From assembly GCA_039566865.1 (NCBI GenBank), contig CM076955.1, forward strand, positions 4,156,501 through 4,220,500: DNA of 64,000 bases, read 5' to 3'. Below, in pieces: positions 20,485 to 34,900 of this stretch (its first letter is position 1; each line of letters starts with the position of its first letter). A model generated the notes under the pieces. The model was not told where the DNA came from and made no database searches. It saw only the letters and a program-made list of their open reading frames with translations. Origin of the DNA: Aurelia coerulea (taxonomy: Eukaryota > Cnidaria > Scyphozoa > Semaeostomeae > Ulmaridae). Made by a program: the position numbers and the translations under genes.

Positions 20485-22310
20485 GGGAAGTTTCACAATT
20501 GCGGGGATTTTTATCAGAGGGTGTATACACCTATATTAAACAACAGTGCTGCATCCGAAACTTGAAATGTTTCAAGTTGGTTCGGTTCGATGAGTTTCAC
20601 GGAGCAGTCTTTCAAACAGTAGCTAAGTTCTATTTGACTCACCCGGGATTTTTATCAATGTTTTACAATCACGGGCATTTTGAACTGCGCTCTATTTGAA
20701 AATTTTGGAATACTTTTAGTAGGCTCGTGGATTTTCACAGAACAATCTTTCAAATAGTAGCGACATTTTACTCGATACACCAGGTATTTTTATTGGAAGT
20801 TTTACAATCATGGGTATTTTTACTGCAGGCGTATGGAACCTGTGTGGAGCAACAACGTTTCGTCCGAAATTTGTGAAATTTTCAAGTCGGTTCGAGGATT
20901 TCACCGATAGTCTTTTTATCGGGGTCTGTACACTAGACCTTTTAGCTACAGTAAATCCCCGCATATAAGAACCTACTTTTTTGACAGCCAGGCTGAAATA
21001 GGTTCTCATGTTAAAGGTACTAAGATTAATTTCAAGGTATAAAGCTCTGGTACCCGTTTTGGCAAAGTTATTATGTACCTAATAAACAATTCTAAGCTTA
21101 CAAACAGCAGGAGAGGGGATAAGATTTAACTTCAAAAATGAACTCAATAACAAGAATCCAAAATCGACTTTGCTACCCCTGCAATAAGAACATATTTTTT
21201 ATCAACCTGAAACAAGTTCTTCATTACAAGGTGCATAAGTTATGAAAAACAGCCTCTTGGTTCTTATTTTTGAAGGTTCTTATATGCGGGGATTTACTGT
21301 ATTCTGAAAAGAATCAGAATCGAATGATCTCTTGCTACATTTTGTAGAATTGTCGAGTGTGCACAATAAGTGATAGAGGCTCTAACGCCACTCGATCGAA
21401 CATCGAACCTCGCGTATAAAATGTATCAAAATAACGCTCGACCCAGGCCCTTTTGCAGAATAGCTAAAAGGTCTATGGCTGGTATTTCCCATCGAAGTTC
21501 CATTTGAAAGTTGTGAAATTTTTCAAGTCGGTTCGAAGATTTTCATGAAACAATCGTTCAAACAGTAGGTAAATTTCATTTGACTCGCCCGGTATTTTGA
21601 TCGGAATCTTTACAATGACGGATATTTTGAATGCGGACGTAGCACCTACAGTATGTTTAACAACGGCGTTCCGTTGAAACTTGCAAATCCCTCAGGTCGG
21701 TTGGACGAATTTCACTGAACTATCTTTAAACAGTAGCTAAATTTCATTTGACTCGCCCGGTATTTTTATCGGAATCTTTACAATGACGGATATTTTGAAT
21801 GCGGACGTAGCACCTACAGTATGTTTAACAACGGCGTTCCGTTGAAACTTGCAAAATCCCTCAGGTCGGTTGGACGATTTTCACCGAACAATCGTTCAAA
21901 CAGTAGCTAAATTTCATTTGACTCGCCCGGTATTTTGATCGGAATCTTTACAATGACGGATATTTTGAATGCCGACGTAGCACCTATGTTTAACGACGGC
22001 GTTCCGTTGAAACTTGCAAAATCCCTCAGGTCGGTTGGACGATTTTCACTGAACTATCTTCAAACAGTAGCTAAATTTCATTTGACTAACCAGGTATTTT
22101 GATCGGAATTTTGAAAATAACTTTTTTTATTGCGGGCGTAGTACCCTTGTTTAACGATGCGTTCCGTTGCAAAATCCCTCAGGTCGGTTGGACGATTTTC
22201 ACTGAACTATCTTCAAACAGTAGCTAAATTTCATTTGAATCACCCGGCATTTTGATCGGAATTTTGAAAAGAACGGGTATTTTTAAATTGCAGGCGTATG
22301 CACCCGTGTT
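20485..22310. repeat. Degenerate tandem array, ~168-bp period, interrupted by MITEs
   Basis: The motif GACGGATATTTTGAATGC recurs at about 21617, 21785 and 21955, and diverged forms precede (20490-20930) and follow (to 22310). Each unit includes TTGAAACTTGCAAA, CCTCAGGTCGGTTGGACGA, AACAGTAGCTAAATTTCATT and GACTCGCCCGGTATTTT. About nine units in all; the central ones are most alike. The array is split at 20934-21475 by a nested MITE pair. It lies just upstream of the peptidase gene. Confidence 0.85.
20934..21475. mobile_element. TAGACC-family MITE interrupted by a pogo-like MITE (20949-21299)
   Basis: The outer element has the TAGACCTTTTAGCTA and TAGCTAAAAGGTCTA ends seen at 6279-6521. At its 14th base a second element starts CAGTAAATCCCCGCATATAA and ends TTATATGCGGGGATTTACTG, flanked by TA. 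The pogo-like element is therefore younger than its host. Confidence 0.85.
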
Positions 22311-22706
22311 CAGTGACAGCGACATTTAAATAAAGCTGCAGGTAGCCCGTGAATGGCGTGAGCAAAGCTACACACTTGATCAGTTCTGTTGACTTCTATA
22401 TCGAAAGTTTCTATTTTGCTCACTCAATCTACCAGAGATCATAAATAGTCCCTAGTTCATATAACCCCCGTGGATTATTTGCGCTCAACTAACAACGCCG
22501 CTAGATTTTAATTGTGATTGAACTTCGTCAGGGGTGCAGCATCGCTTCTTGATATTTAATTCGTAATACACACCGTCCAAGGCAGATACCTAAAGATATA
22601 GAAAACAAAAACTCGATCGAATTGTTTATGGTTTCTATGAACATGAAAATTATTTGGATAATGCGGTTATGAGAGGAAATTCAGAAATGTGTGAATAGCA
22701 AGAAAG

Positions 22707-22957
22707 ATGAAGCCTAAAAATAAAAAATTGAATTCTTATGCGAGATATGTTATTATAGCTTTAATAACAGTGACTTTATGTGCTGGTGTAGCTGTTTTTG
22801 TGTTAAATAAATTTGCCGGCTCTTCGCCCAGAAGTTTGTTTTTAAATGTCCGAAATGCACGTGAGAAGAAGAATTCGAAACAAGAGAAACAGAGGATAGA
22901 ATATCATGCTATGGTGGCAGAGAAAATATTTGCTGATAATATCGAGAAACATTTGAA
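22707..22957 (+). CDS. Exon 1 of the M28 peptidase: cytosolic tail, membrane anchor, stalk
   Basis: It encodes a short Lys/Arg-rich tail ([13 protein letters not shown]), a hydrophobic stretch of about 20 residues from [11 protein letters not shown] to VFVLN, and a charged stalk with a coiled-coil-like run ([16 protein letters not shown]). A basic tail before a single uncleaved hydrophobic segment gives type II topology, with the catalytic domain outside the cell or in the lumen. The donor gtaagt splits an AAA codon completed by exon 2. Confidence 0.88.
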
Positions 22958-25900
22958 GTAAGTCTACTAAAATAATGATATTTAATATGTTTACAACCTG
23001 CGTGCTTGCGTTTGCAAAAAGAACTACTTGAGGCAACAGGCCTACGGTTCTCAGATTTTCTAGAGCTTATCTCAAGCGAACCAATGCGTAGTCGATTTTG
23101 TCGATATGAAATTATTTCTGCAATTATCTTTAAAGATAAGCACCTGTCGAGTTAAAAGTAGTTGCTCTTTCTAAAGATTCTAGATATTGATCTGCGTGAA
23201 TGATTTTAAATTGTTGCGAAGTTTAAATTACGAATTGCAGATATTTATGTCAACATGAAGGGTCTGTTTGATTGGTACCATTTCTGAAAACGGTGGACTT
23301 GTTAGACTCGGAATTTGTATGTGATTGAGTTCAACACCTGGAGTTTGAGTGTGATTGGGTGTCTGGTAGGACTGGTAGGTTTCGAAGTTATTTTACACCT
23401 TCTTCTCCAAAAGGTAGAAGATCTCCAGAAACTGATGATCGAAATTTACAAAACAATGAACAACTTGAACCCCTCATATATTTGGGAATTTCATGAAGAA
23501 AAGGTTGTGAAATACGACCTACGAACAAAAAATTTATGTCGATTGCCAAAAACACGAACAACAAAATTTGGAATAGAGTCATTATCCTTCAGAGGAAGCC
23601 TCCTTTGGAACACCCTTAGTGACCAGATAAAAGCACTTCCAAAAGTTGCAGCTTTCAAAAGAGCGATCAAGCACTGGCTTGGCGATAGGTGTAATTGCCG
23701 GATTTGTAAATAGCCAGAATTGTAAATTGGTATATTTTCTATCAAAGTGGTTTTTGTAAATAGTTGGTATAAATTAGTGATTATGTTACTATTGTAAATA
23801 GACCAACTTTAAATAAGATTATTATCATTATCAAGATTTGGCAGACTTCTGAGAGATTCTGGCGTTCATTAGCAAACTTTCGTGGTGAATCCAAAATCTG
23901 CTGCATTAAAGATTTTTATGTTTGATTGGGAAACATATTCCCGTTTCTGTGAAGTCTACTGTTTTCAGAATTTGGTAGGTTTGGAATCAAACACACCCTA
24001 TGTTACGAGTTGAAGATAAGATTTTATATTTCTGTTAACACTCAGGGTGTGTTTGAATGGTACCAATTCTGAGAACGGTAAGTTTAGTTGGTTTGGAAGG
24101 CCTTCTGAACTTTTTTCTCCAAAAGGTAGAAGATTTGGCTGACTTCTGAGAGACGTTCGTTTTCATTAGCAAACTGTCATATTGAATCTAAAATCTGCTA
24201 TTTGTGAAGATTTTTATGTTTGATTGGCACATACATTTCCGTCCCTGCGATGTCTGATGTTTTCAGAATTTGGTAGGTTTGGAACACAACCTTGCTTGCT
24301 GCAAAGGTGCTCCTTAAATTTAAGTTCGACTTTCATTAATGAATTAAAGCAAGAGCCTTCTAGATTGATCAATTGAATTTTTTTCTATAATCTTCAAAAG
24401 CTGCACCTTTTTGCATACCGGAATGTAAAACGACTACGCTAACCACAGGAAGCCCAGGCGGTTAATTGAACGATAGTAAGTTTAAAATTCAAAATAGTTA
24501 ATTGTAATACCTTTGTGTCTTATTTGCTGCACTTCTCCAACTGCGTACTTGTTTGAATGCGAGAGTTCGATGTGAAATAACTAATGCAGTACTATGTAAA
24601 TACTATGACATGTTACCTTAAGAATTTAGTCTTTGGATGGCGGATTGCGAGCTAAGACAAAGCGGTTCATTGAATTTGGCTTGAAGAAGAGTCTTGTACT
24701 ATTTACGTAGTACTGCATTAGTTATTTCACATCGAACTTTCGTATTCGAACAACTATGCAGTACAGAAGTCAATAAAGGAAACACCACACAGCCGTAGAG
24801 AAAGTGCAACAAATAAGACACAAAGGTATTACAATTAACTATTTTGAAATTTTACACTTATTGTCGTTCAATTAACCGCCTGGGCTTCCCGTGCGTTAAC
24901 AACCAGAAAGTTTCGGCGGGAAAGAATTTGCCGGACATTTTCCTATCAAAATTTTACCTCGTTTAAAAGATTTTCCTGCTGAAAATTTCGGAAATCAATT
25001 GAGAGTAGTCTCTAATTATGGTCTATATCTATTTGGGATAAATTTTTCGTTGCTTTGCTAAAAGAGAACCTTTTCTATAAAGAAAACTCTCAAATGTTAT
25101 GTTGAAAAATGTTCCTTCCAACATCATTAAACTCTGTCCGAAAGTTTTTCCGCCGAAACATTCCCATCTGAAACTTTTTGTTGTTAATGTATTAAGAGTT
25201 CTACCGGGTGACAAAAAAAATTCACGGGCTAGATCATAAATAGATTAAATCAAAAGTTATTGACAAATGCTTTGTATCACAGTTTAGTTAAAAAGCTTAG
25301 CTATCTTTTGCTATGCTGCATGCTCATTTTGAGTAATGAATACGACAAAGAAAATTTCGAATCTCGGATCCCTCATTTTGAGTGAAATAATCGCCATACC
25401 TTTTTAGTGAAAACTCAACGTAGCAATGGATTTGAAGTCGTCTGGGAAAATTGTTTGTTTGCAAAATGATTGACCTCTGTTCCTCATTCAAATTTCATGC
25501 TCCAAAGCAAATTTGGAATTCAGCGTTTTTCACATCTTCCAAAACATGGACTGGAACAGTAGTCCGAGAAATGATTGAATTACCATATATTTGAAACAGT
25601 TTTCTCGGACGGTAGGCATAACTTAAGCAAACCAAGCAACATCTCAAAAGATAGTTGAGCCTTTCGGCTACATGCTAATACCTTGTTTGTGTGCATAACG
25701 TTTGCTTTCAAGAAAATATGTGCGATCTGGCTCGTCAAGTTTTTTTTTCGTTCACCCAGTATCACCCTTTGACATTCCATTAGGATCAATCAACCGTTTC
25801 GATCAGTCTTGTTTTATAAAGTCTTATATGTTTTATATTGTAACTGACCTATATCTATTCTGCAGATATCTAACAAGTATGCCACATATCGCTGGTTCTC

Positions 25901-28900
25901 CAGAGAGCAAGAAGCAGGCAGAATGGGTTGCGGAGAAATTCAAACAATTCGGATTTGATAGAGTTGAAATAAAGAAATATAAAGTTTTATTATCATACCC
26001 AACGGAGCCTGGGAAAGTTCAGGTTCTTGATGAAGATGGCAATGAAGATTTCAATTTTGAATCAGTAGAAAAAAGTTACAACAAATATGAAAATGATTCT
26101 AGAGCAATGCCACCGTTTATTGCGTATTCTCAATCTGGCACATTTGAGGTAAGTGCTTGGATCCATCGGGCGAGTAAAAAAGCGTTAACACATTTGGCGG
26201 GCTTTGCAATAAAAAAAAGTGATGAAGCTGATTGTCAAAACTAAATGTTAATCAGAGAAAATTTTGTTTGGTTGAATCGCTCATCTTTTAGGCCCAGAAA
26301 TAATGAAAATGCCGGTGAGGTCTTTATGGGAACGAGAATTCCACGTCAGATTCTTGTCCATGATTTATTCGCCATTGACATATGAAATTAATACAATTAT
26401 TAATTTCCGTGGAATTCTCGTTCCCATATAAACCCCTTACCATCTTCTGTCTAGTTCATTCATGGGTCTAAGAGACAGTGATTTTACCAAGCAAAATTTT
26501 TACATCTAAGTTAGCCTTTGAATAATAGATTAACAAGTTAGTTTTCAATATCGGCCGCGTATTTTTTACTCCACAGCCCGCCAAAAAACGTGTTAACTTC
26601 TTTTAACTCACCCTTGCTCAACCGGTGTGTTGTGAACTTTTCCAAGGTGTCCCAGGTCATACACTAATTACTAAGGGTACTGGACGAGCACCCCGGTACA
26701 CGTTACCAAATGCCTTCACAAAAGCTCGGGCGACTAGCTGTCATTGTGTATTTGTGGATGAGTGTATTTATGGGGTGAGTTCAATTGCAGATGGGTGACC
26801 TCTCGGAGGCCTGACCTCGCAACTCGCTTCGCCGTCCTTCGGAAGGGATGTTAAACTAGGGGTCCCATATACCTGGATGAGGCATGCATAGTGGGCCTAG
26901 AAATCCTGCCAGCCCTCATAAAATGAATTACTGAAATAAAATGGGTAGGCAGGTAACGCTTACAGACCATATTGCTGAGTCTCTTTGTGGAAATGACACC
27001 TAGGTTGCTAAATTCCTTTGCATATGCATTAAACAAGAAGAAGGAATGTCGATTTCATTTTTATACTAATCAAAGATCAATGGTGCATCATTGCAAGGCA
27101 GCCACGTGCTTTGGAATCAAAGCTAAATGGGAAGGAGGTCAGTTGAAATCGACACTCGGGATAGTCGGGAGAATTGAAATATTCAAAGGATTGTGCTTTT
27201 GAAATGTATGCAGAAAGAACTGTTCAAATTTGGCAATGTGCATATACCGAACTGACCACTTTGAGATATTTGCATATACAGATCATTTATCATCAACATT
27301 TCCACGAGAAAAAGGCCCGGGGAGAGGGCGCACGTAGTATATTTGTCCGACGGGGATGTGCCGTTTTCTTGGGTATCGTTTTCACCTATTTTTTCTAGCG
27401 TAGGGTATCAAAAGAAGGCAATTTTGCTGGAGCAGGTTGTCAAAACATGTAAAAAGGGAATATTTTTCTTATCGAATGGAGTATGCTTTTCATTAATTTT
27501 TCTAGAATCGGTTATCATTTGGAGCGAAAAATTCTGGCGCAGGGTATGGAAATAAATTTTCGTGGGCACACGCCCGTACAAATTCAACTCAGGTACCCCC
27601 CCCCCCCCCTCCCCCAAGGGGAAAGGATTCATATCAGGTGTTGAACATTATAAAGACGATCATTTTGTTGATATCAGCAGCTTCGTGCTGCAAAATATTG
27701 AGATAAGGCCTAGATATTGTGTATCTTCAGATGTTCCGAAAAAGAAGTAGCAGTATTTCGGGCCCCTATTAGTTGCATAATAGCCTTCAAAGAATTGCAG
27801 GAAGATTTTGTGATAATCTTATTTCCTTTTTTTCAGGGAGAAATAGTTTATGCTAATTTTGGATCAGAGAAGGACTTTGACTATCTTCAAAAGAATGGTA
27901 TTGATCTAAAAAACAGTATTGCCCTTGTTAGGTATGGTCAGATTTCAAGAGCTAAGAAAGTAAGTTTGCTCAATCTACCCATCTTTATTCATCTTAACCA
28001 ATGCTCCCCTCTAGACTCACAACAGTCATCCTAGTTCCCTGCTCCGCCCGAACTGCTTTGCAGCTACAACTATATAGTCTACGATAATCCTGTAAGTTGT
28101 AAGTTCATACCATGGGTACTTAGATACTGCTAGTGTGCTTGTATGGAGGAGCACTGGAACTAATATGTACCTGCGGCGGCAGTTGGTGTATATAATATAG
28201 TTTACAAGAAACTAATAAAAACCAACTATCTAATTACAAGTTTATAAGACCTATCTACAAATGTTACATCGGAATTTTTCTCCCTTCCAATTTGCTATCA
28301 TGGTTTTAAACTTTTTTGTATTTTGTGCGGATTTAATGCTGTCTGACAGAGTGTTCCAAAGTATACTGCCTCTGAACGATAGTGAACTTTGTTTCCAAAG
28401 TATACTGCCTCTGAACGATAGTGAACTTTGTCCATATGAGGACGTTTGAACTTTTGGCACCTGGAGAAGATTCTTTATTCTTAGATAATACTTGATTTCT
28501 TTAGTTGCGAACAACTCTGACAAAATAGAAGGGCTTTAATGGAATTTTTGCATTCATATATTTCGGCCATTAGTTTCTGGAGATTCCTACAATGAATCGC
28601 TATCTCTTCCGACCTTACAAATATACCTATGACTTTGTATATATTGTATCTTGATTGTATATATTGTTAGCTATGTGAATATCGAATTAAAATAAACGAA
28701 ACAACAACAAAGAAAAGCTTTCAGGATTGTCCTTCATGCACAGTTTGGAAATCTTTTCAAAGTAGCTAACCAAAGCACGATATCATGTTCTCTTGGTGAG
28801 CCAAAACTTGGGCGTGGCTGGTTACCTTAGCTTGCAGTTAGATAAGGGACAGGGCAAAATTTATTATATTACATGGCCGGTGGAGAGCAAAAATTTTTGC

Positions 28901-31900
28901 AAAAAAATCTGCTCGCCTTGTATGAAATTATTGCAAAAAAACCAACTGCCCCGTCACTCTTTCCTTACAAAATGTGTCTCCCGTATTCATGAACAACAGA
29001 TGTTGTAAAATACCACCGATGAATTAGCCAAAGACCATAACAAAATCAATTCTTGCCCTTACGAGTCTTTTTCAACGAAAAAATCGACTTTGAGGATGGA
29101 GAGAAATTAGTGATGAATCGTTCTTGCAAACGACTGACAAGGACATTTCGTGTCATTTTCATTCACATTCTTCCAAGCATTTCTCAACCTGCATGATTCA
29201 CAATTTTGCCCTCAAAATGAGCCATCTCATATTTCAAACTTCATCTTGATCTTATAAAAAGTTACTGCCCCGTTCATATTGCTTTGTAATATGTGTTGAC
29301 CCATTTATGTACAAGCTCAAAAAAATTATTTGCCCCGTTACGTTTTGCACCGGCCATGTTATAAAATAAACTCTGCACTTTCCCTTAGATAATGATCATG
29401 ATCAAATCCTTTTATCAAAGCATAGGTAGGATATTCAAGATTAACGACAAAGCGATATTTCTTTCCAGCTAAAAGCCGCCGAAGGCCATAAAGTAAAAGG
29501 CGTTATCATCTATTCAGACCCTGAGCAATATTCACCCTATGGTAAATCATACCCAGATACATGGTATTTACCGAAAGATGGTGTTCAAAGAGGAACTGTC
29601 CTCAGGTTACGTGGAGATCCACTTTCAAATGGATACCCAGCTCTCGGTGAGAAACTGACTAATCTTTGTTTGACTTTTAATTAAAGGGGCTGGGTCACGT
29701 AACGGTAAACAAACCTGTTATCTCTACAACCTACCGGGTGTCCCAAAAAAAGTACTCCTGTTTGAAAAATCATCAAAATTTGATTACATGACCGATCTTC
29801 AATTTTCTTTTTTTTGCCAAATAGATCAAGGACCAAATTCTTTTCCCAGACATAGCTGATCTTGTAGCTGCTTTAAAATTAGCACAATTAGCTCGCTATT
29901 TTTAGGGCTACCAGGTTTCGAATCATACTGCAAAAAAGCATTTATGCTTGCCAGATCAATTTATTTGTGCATATAAAGCTTCTAATTTTGTCATAAATGA
30001 CAGAAAGAAAGCACACTATCATTGGAGACTTCGATGAATCTGAAAAATCTGAAAATTTTGACTGTTAGGAAAGATTGAGTATTTCACTTAAAAAGTATAG
30101 CTCAAAATAAGGTTTTTCAATGTGTAATTTTTCTACCTTGTTCTACCGTGCCCATTGTGTTCTGCAAAGATTTTGCTGGATGGGGTAAATTCACAATAAA
30201 GTTACTTCTAAGAATCCAACAATATCTCTGCCATCGTACAAGGTATGAGTGTTTCGTTTGTTTCTCTACGAAATTCAAGAGCCCATCTTTAAAATAACAC
30301 CTCCATTTTGAGAAAATAGTGCAAAATCTCTGTCATATGGCCTGTTGAAAAACTGCAGCATTGTCGTTGGAATCAAGATGGACTCTCAAGGCATGCACGT
30401 ATTGTCACGAGAGCAAAGTTTACTTGGTTCATTTATAACGACTGAGTAATACTACATACATCATACTTCAATGTATTTAATAAAAGAAAGTTCAGTTATC
30501 AATAGGATGTAAATACAGCCATTCTAGTTGTATTTTTCTCGTTTCGAGTTTGGTTGGTGGAACTCAGAAATGCTCCATCGAAAATATCATTCAAAAAGCA
30601 ACTGAAAATTTACTTACTGAACAAGGCCAATCAATAATTCTGAACTATTTTTGCATGAAAATCAAATGCGTATATTTATTGAATTATTTAAATGCAACCA
30701 TCCTTGATTAGTTTACCTATTGAGAGAGCTCCTCCTTTAATTAATTCATTCACTCCATACAATTTATCTCATTTCTCTGTGTTTGTATATTGTATTAATT
30801 TTCCGTATCAATGTATTAATTTCTGTAATATCTTATTTCCTTGTAGTTCAGTTATCTGTTGGTAGAGTAAGTTATAAATTGTATGTTGTGGATTTAAAAT
30901 ATATGAACTGAACTTAACTGAACGTTTCGAAATAAGTTTATTTACTTTACGTGACCCAACCCCTTTAAGCTGCAGCTAAGAATTTTGGCCAAAGCAAAAT
31001 TTGCCAAAATTATAGTCATAAGGTGCCCACTAACATCAGTTGATCCCTGTATTCTAGAGATATTGTAGTAGCCTCTACAGAGTTTGAGCCATATGGTGCG
31101 GTTCTATAAATAGGGCAAAGGAAAACCCAAATACAGTATTGTTTCTTTTGCCTTTGCTTTCTTTAGGCACGCATCGAAATCAAACAACAGCCTGTTTCAA
31201 ACCTAATTTTTAACTCAGGCTATTTACTTTAAGCCAAGGTGAAGTTGATATGAGTATTTCATACCTTACTTTTTGAAAAGGATGGATCACACATTACCAG
31301 AGCTGTCATTAAACTTTGAAAGAGGGCGCTTTCTTCGTTAATAAGGCTGTAACAACTCAACATATCACAAAATGATTCTGAATTATTTTTCTCTTTTCAG
31401 ATGGCTTCCACCGATGGGATTTAAATGACGTTGCATATTTTCCAAAGATGCCTATTCTACCAATCAGCTACGAAAATGCCGAGAAACTAATGAAGTACGA
31501 TTATTTGAAATTTTGTTAGATGATTTAGGCTATGCTCACACTGCTCCGTGTTCGTTTTTATCCGTCTTCATATTGATTCGTTTCACCTGTTCACACTGCT
31601 CTTAGCCTGCGTGCAGACAATACCCAACTAAGGAAAAGGTATAGTCTGCGCAATGCCGCTCAATATCGTGTATTGTGTGAGTCAGCATTTCATTTCAATG
31701 GCAGTTTGAATGGCCCTTTCTTCTTAGCGTCTGGTTATTGTCTGCAGTAGGGTAGTTAAAATTCCAGAGTATTGTGTTGCTAATGAAGTTTGCCTGGAGA
31801 ACAAAGTGAAACCTGAGATTTAATCACATGATGACCGTTCTCAAATCTGATTGCTTCCTCGTTTCCCGGGAAAGTGATTTTGTTGGCTGCTACAACAATA

Positions 31901-34900
31901 CGTTTTCTTTGTTATCACTATTGCGTAATAAATGCTGAAGCACGCACTACACAAAAGTGAGCGGTGTTGCGCAGACTATACCTTTTCCTTGGGTATAGTC
32001 TGTACGCAGGCTAACTGCTCTGGGTTAGTATGAAAACGCTACGAAAACAACGAAGAGTTCACATTGCTCCGCTCCGGATAAAAATGAAAACGCTATGAAA
32101 ACGAGACAACCGCCTCTCTATAACATTGGAAGTTTTGGCGTCAAAACATTTCATTACCTGCTAGTGAGTCATCCATGTTAAAAGAAGTTGTTCAAATTGG
32201 CGCGAACTGAGCATGTTGTTGAGTTGTTGTTGTTGTTAGCGTTTTCAAAAGTATCCGTTTTTGCGTTTTCGGTGTTCACACTGCGTATTTGCGTTTTCAA
32301 AAGTCTCCGTTTTCACAAGTCTCCGTTTTCAAAGTGCGTTTTCAAAAGTCTCCGTTTTCCTGGTGGAGCAGTGTGAACGTAAGGCGAAAACGGATACTAT
32401 TTTATCCATTTTCATATGAATACGGAGCAGTGTGAAAGGGGCCTTAAACAGTATGAGGCTAAGCGTACGATTAGAAAGCCTGCTACATTTTTCACATGAA
32501 GCCGAATGAGGAAAAAAAACTTAACACGTTTGTCGAGCTGTGGAATAAAAAGTACGTGGCCGATATTCAAAACTGAAATGTTAATCTATCATTTAAAGGC
32601 TAATTTAGATGTGAAGAAATATAAAAAGTTTGTCGAGCTGTGGAATAAAAAGTACATGGCCGATATTCAAAACTGAAATGTTAATCTATCATTTAAAGGC
32701 TAATTTAGATGTGAAGAAATATAAAAAGTTTGTCGAGCTGTGGAATAAAAAGTACATGACCGATATTCAAAACTGAAATGTTAATCTATCAGTCAATCTA
32801 TCAGCCAAGAGAGACCTGTAACAAGTATACCTCTCCCCTCAATAAACTAAAACATCAGTCCTACGGTGCTCTTCAGAACTTCAGGGTGATGGTATAATTT
32901 CTGGCCTTGGATAAGTTAATGTAGAGTTTATATCGGAGCTTCTTCTGTTTCACATCCTGTCTGACCTTTTTGATACACATTTCTAAGAAGATATTTAGTT
33001 TATGATTCTGTTGCCATTAATCTTGTTTTTTTCTATTGGTAGAGTATTGGATGGCAAGGATGTACCAGATAAATCATGGAGAGGAAAGCTTGGGGTATCA
33101 TACAAGATAAACTCAAAAAATAAGAGGTGAGGTAAATTCATTTTTCCCCTTTACCGTTTTTTTCCCTTCCCTAGATCCGCCTCGACTTGACTCGAAGGTG
33201 TTGTGGAGCAGTGCAGTGGTGTAATCCTATGACTGTGCAGCTAGAACTAGCTGGTGGATAAGGGTAGGGCTCGATCCCAGGTAGAGCCCTACCAATTGAC
33301 CGTCATGACAAGGGGTAGCGTACTCGATTAGGTCTGTTCTACTTCTGAGATCCCAGCGCTTGGCGCTAAAAACTGGAACTTCACCGTCACGGTTACTTCC
33401 ACCGTTCATAGTTCATATTCAGACAAAATGACTACTTTCCTGATTTCTGAAGAGACCTGAAAGTTGGTCCACTTCGTGCGGCCAACGTAAGTTAAGGTGC
33501 CCTTTATACCCGGAATCTATAACAGGGACAGATTTGTAAAACATTAGCATGAGCTGCGTTTGATTGACACCGCAATTCAAAGCGATTAGCGATCACAGAC
33601 AAATGAAATTCTCTCAACCAGTAATTCAAAACAAACAAGGCCGCAAAAGTCTCTCTGAAACCCAAGTAGCTAGCGTGCTCGTTGTGCATTCCAAGAATTG
33701 TTTTTAAAAGCAAACATGAGGATATATCGAAGAAAAAGGATATATCTACAGGGTGTCCCAGAAAAATTGTTCGACGTTTGATTAAATGTAAAAAAATAAC
33801 GATAAAATGTACAGGCTCCTGGTTATATAACCCTGTTCCTAAGATTTTAAATTAATTTTAGACGCCAGAATCTTGCAAATCCGCTAAGAATTCACGGAGT
33901 TACAAGCTTTTAAAGTTCAAGTTTGTGCGAAAGCTGAAACCAGACGCCCCTAACTGACTTGTTTTCCTAAAAGGCGTCCCAGAATCGAGGTAAAAGAAGA
34001 CTGTCCAATGTTTTACGCCTCGTCGATATCAGAGCAAACCAAATAGGACTTTCAAAGCTATTTAATTCTTATTGCCGTTGTCAAAATTTAGTTAAGAATG
34101 CAAGTATCTAAAAACATGGAATAAAAACTTAATCAATGAGGCACGGGGCAATTCCAAATTGTGCTGAACAGGATTCCCCCAAGCATCCATAACCTTGATT
34201 CAATGATATAAAAAGCTGATTTATCGAAAGTGCTTTTGAAATTCCATTTGATTTGCTTTGAATAAACGAGATTCTACTTTCACAAAATATGCAATTTAGG
34301 GGCGTCTGGTTTCAGCTTTCGCACAAACTTGATCTTCAAAAGCTCGTCGTGAATATTTAGCCGATCTTTTTGCTTCTGGTGTCTAAAATTAATTTAAAAT
34401 CTCAGCAATATGGTTATCTTACCGTGGAGCCAATTCAGTAATTCGTTATTTTTTTATATTTAATCAAACATCGAACAATTTTTTTGGGACACCCTGTACA
34501 CAGTTATCTCGGGCATTTTATTTCTTTGGTTCAGAAGTTGAGCAGTAAGTGTTTTAATTACACACCCAAAAAATAAGAGCATTGAATCGCCCAACTAGTT
34601 TCAGAGAAACTTTTGCGGCTTTGCTTGTTTTTAATTACTGGTTGAGAGAATTTCTTTTGCCTGCGATCGCTAATCGCTTTGAATGGCGGTGTCAATCAAA
34701 AGCAACTCATGCTATTGTCTTACAAAGTCTGTCCTTGTTTGAATCTATAGAATGAGTGTAATGAAATCATAAACTGCTGAAGGCCGTTATCAAGTAACTT
34801 AAAATTTATGCCTCATATCGATGGCAAGGGTACGTTTTAGTTTTCATGAAGATGACATACAACGTATTGAAAATGTTGATGCATTAGTGAAGCCGGTATT

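Noticed and set aside
24981..25214. A GGGTGACAAAAAAAATTC end near 25204 as a complete mariner-like element
   Set aside because: Only one end is present and no partner end was found nearby.
16118..28523. Reverse transcriptase-like frames at 16118, 23413 and 28251 as functional host genes
   Set aside because: All are 5'-truncated LINE ends; one is frameshifted and one carries an internal duplication.
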